Shown here piece after piece: positions 62,738-64,000 of a DNA stretch of 64,000 nucleotides. Each line of letters begins with the position of its first letter. Within the stretch, counting starts at the first letter, position 1. Location of the stretch: contig CM064871.1 of assembly GCA_032719365.1 (NCBI GenBank), positions 29,485,566-29,549,565 on the forward strand. The letters run 5' to 3'. The notes under the pieces are model-generated. The model was not told the DNA's origin, ran no database searches, and worked only from the letters and a program-made list of their open reading frames with translations. Source of the DNA: Prinsepia uniflora. Lineage: Eukaryota > Streptophyta > Magnoliopsida > Rosales > Rosaceae. A program made the translations under genes and the position numbers.

Positions 62738-64000
62738 TGTAACGACCCATCTTGGGAGTCGGGATTAGCAAAGTAATTAGTAACGGATTATCTAAGTTAA
62801 CCGGTAGTTAGTGGGTTACTTTTGGACTGTTAGCCCAAAATGACGATTTTGCCCCTAGAATGGGCAAAATGTTGACTCTTAGTTTGGACGGTCAATTGGG
62901 CTTTGACCAATGACTGTGACGTAGTTTGGGACGTCACGAGTCCGTAGACAGGTGGCGCGCCCGATTCCAACATCCGAAGAGGAAGTTATGATGTTCGGAA
63001 GGTTGAGGGCATTTTCGTAATTTGGTTAACGAAGGGGAAAAGTTCACTTTTTGCACGACAAGGTTTTTACACGTAGACCGAGGACCGTTAGGTAGATCTC
63101 GTCATCCTGAGTTCAACGACAGGCGGTATGCTTTCATCGGATGTAGGACGAGTGAGATACGGGTCTAGAACGGCGAAGGGTAAAATGGTAATTTTTGGAC
63201 TTAGGTACATTTTGGTCTTTTTACCTTGGGCCAATCAGATAAGGCCATATGGGATTGTGGGAGTGGATATTTTAGTTGTTGTCCAGGGGGAGTTGGACAC
63301 GTGGGGGAGACCTAGAGGTTTCTAGGAGTGTTAACGTGTGCACGGCTACAAATTGCACACTTTCAAACCGTGCAATTGTGCTTGGAAACAGAAAACAGAG
63401 AGTTGAGATGGTGAGGATTTCTTATCGATTCTCAGTGGGTGAAGGCTTGGGGTTTGAGTGTTTGATCAGGAAGGGTTGGTGAGTGAGTGCTTGTGCTTTA
63501 GAGACGGTGGGACGGTGGTTGTGTGTGTATCGTGTTTGTTCGAAGAGGAAGAACGGGAAAGAGGACCACCGTGCACGGTTGTGCACTTCCAGTGACAAAC
63601 CGTCGAATTGAACCCGTGGTGGTGTCGAGAGACCTGAGAGGAGTCAAATAGGCACGACGGAGCCCACGGTGGCGGCCTGAGAGCAGGTAATTTCTCTTCT
63701 TTCTTCTGATTGCTCTATTTTGTCGTCTGGTTTCAGGCGTAAAGTCGTGAAGTTTGAGGCTAAGTCGAAGTGTCCAATGAGTTGTAATCGACATAGTAGG
63801 TCCCGAGGAACCTGTAGAGGTCGAAGCCGTGACTGGGGAAGGGACGGTTGGCTGGCAACCAAAACAAAGTTTTGGACGGGTTTCTGGTTCGAGTTGGATG
63901 ATGGTTTAGAGGCTGTGATGTTGTGTTTTGCTTAGGGAATTAGGTTGCTAGGAGTAGGATGATCCTAATGGTGTTGAAAGGATAAAAAACAGATTGGATT
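62738..64000 (+). mobile_element. Element D LTR, start only
   Basis: It begins TGTAACGACCCATCTTGG in plus orientation at a GCCTG site and runs off the window. It contains the dyad (62916-62937) and the GACAGGTGGCGCGCCCG block. Near 63665-63690 there is a GC-rich leader ending GAGCAG|GTAATT, a splice-donor-like sequence. Small frames here (for example 63128-63325) have no recognisable domain. Confidence 0.75.

Noticed and set aside
63687..63736. Complete 50 bp intron GTAATT...TTTCAG in element D
   Set aside because: It is shorter than typical plant introns. Only the donor-like site was retained, as part of a cross-family observation.

Overview
This window looks like gene-poor nuclear DNA of a flowering plant, probably a dicot; I cannot name the species. 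Every coding relic I recognise belongs to plant transposable elements: Ty3-gypsy and Ty1-copia gag, gypsy protease and reverse transcriptase, and CACTA TNP2. Primer-binding sites complementary to initiator Met-tRNA (TGGTATCAGAGC) recur. I found no intact host gene, tRNA gene, CRISPR array or bacterial feature. The only possible host-gene sequence is a first exon captured inside a transposon at 44371-44638.

Left third (1-22772, all minus-oriented). A gag-only gypsy element (called TRG here, of the TR-GAG type) forms an LTR-internal-LTR-internal-LTR array. The first two LTRs are each split at the same GCCAC site by a large noncoding element with about 2.95 kb LTRs (LARD-A). The third LTR (19730-22772) keeps the empty site. 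The repeat period is about 14.38 kb. This is best explained by LARD-A inserting into one TRG LTR, followed by unequal crossover between TRG LTRs. One of the two gag genes (18519-19622) is open with an intact zinc knuckle; the other (4165-5241) has lost both a zinc-ligand His and its C-terminus.

Middle (22773-47383). This is older, decayed material. It holds a copia gag broken by a solo LTR, a second copia fragment, a CACTA element with TNP2 relics, and a decayed gypsy element with recognisable gag, protease and RT. One LTR of that gypsy element carries a 7.7 kb insertion with roughly 2.2 kb inverted-repeat arms. Inside the arms are a 137 bp AC microsatellite and a 5S-rRNA-like TRIM solo LTR. 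A 1.75 kb Pack-MULE-like element with a captured exon and a partial gypsy-type LTR follow.

Right third (47384-64000). This is a nested stack: CACTA-like DNA contains LTR element C, which contains LARD-B, which contains an inverted LARD-A-family solo LTR. A further LTR (D) interrupts element C near the window end. Target-site duplications confirm the LARD-B and solo-LTR insertions.

The elements appear to form one gypsy alliance. LTR ends, PBS, polypurine tract and internal LTR modules are shared. TRG supplies gag, while the LARDs encode nothing and would depend on proteins supplied in trans. The most unusual signal is structural. LTRs and noncoding internal regions are packed with short perfect hairpins whose stems are conserved, or change in a compensatory way, between families while the loops drift. 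The LTRs also carry a conserved GTGACGT-N8-ACGTCAC dyad.
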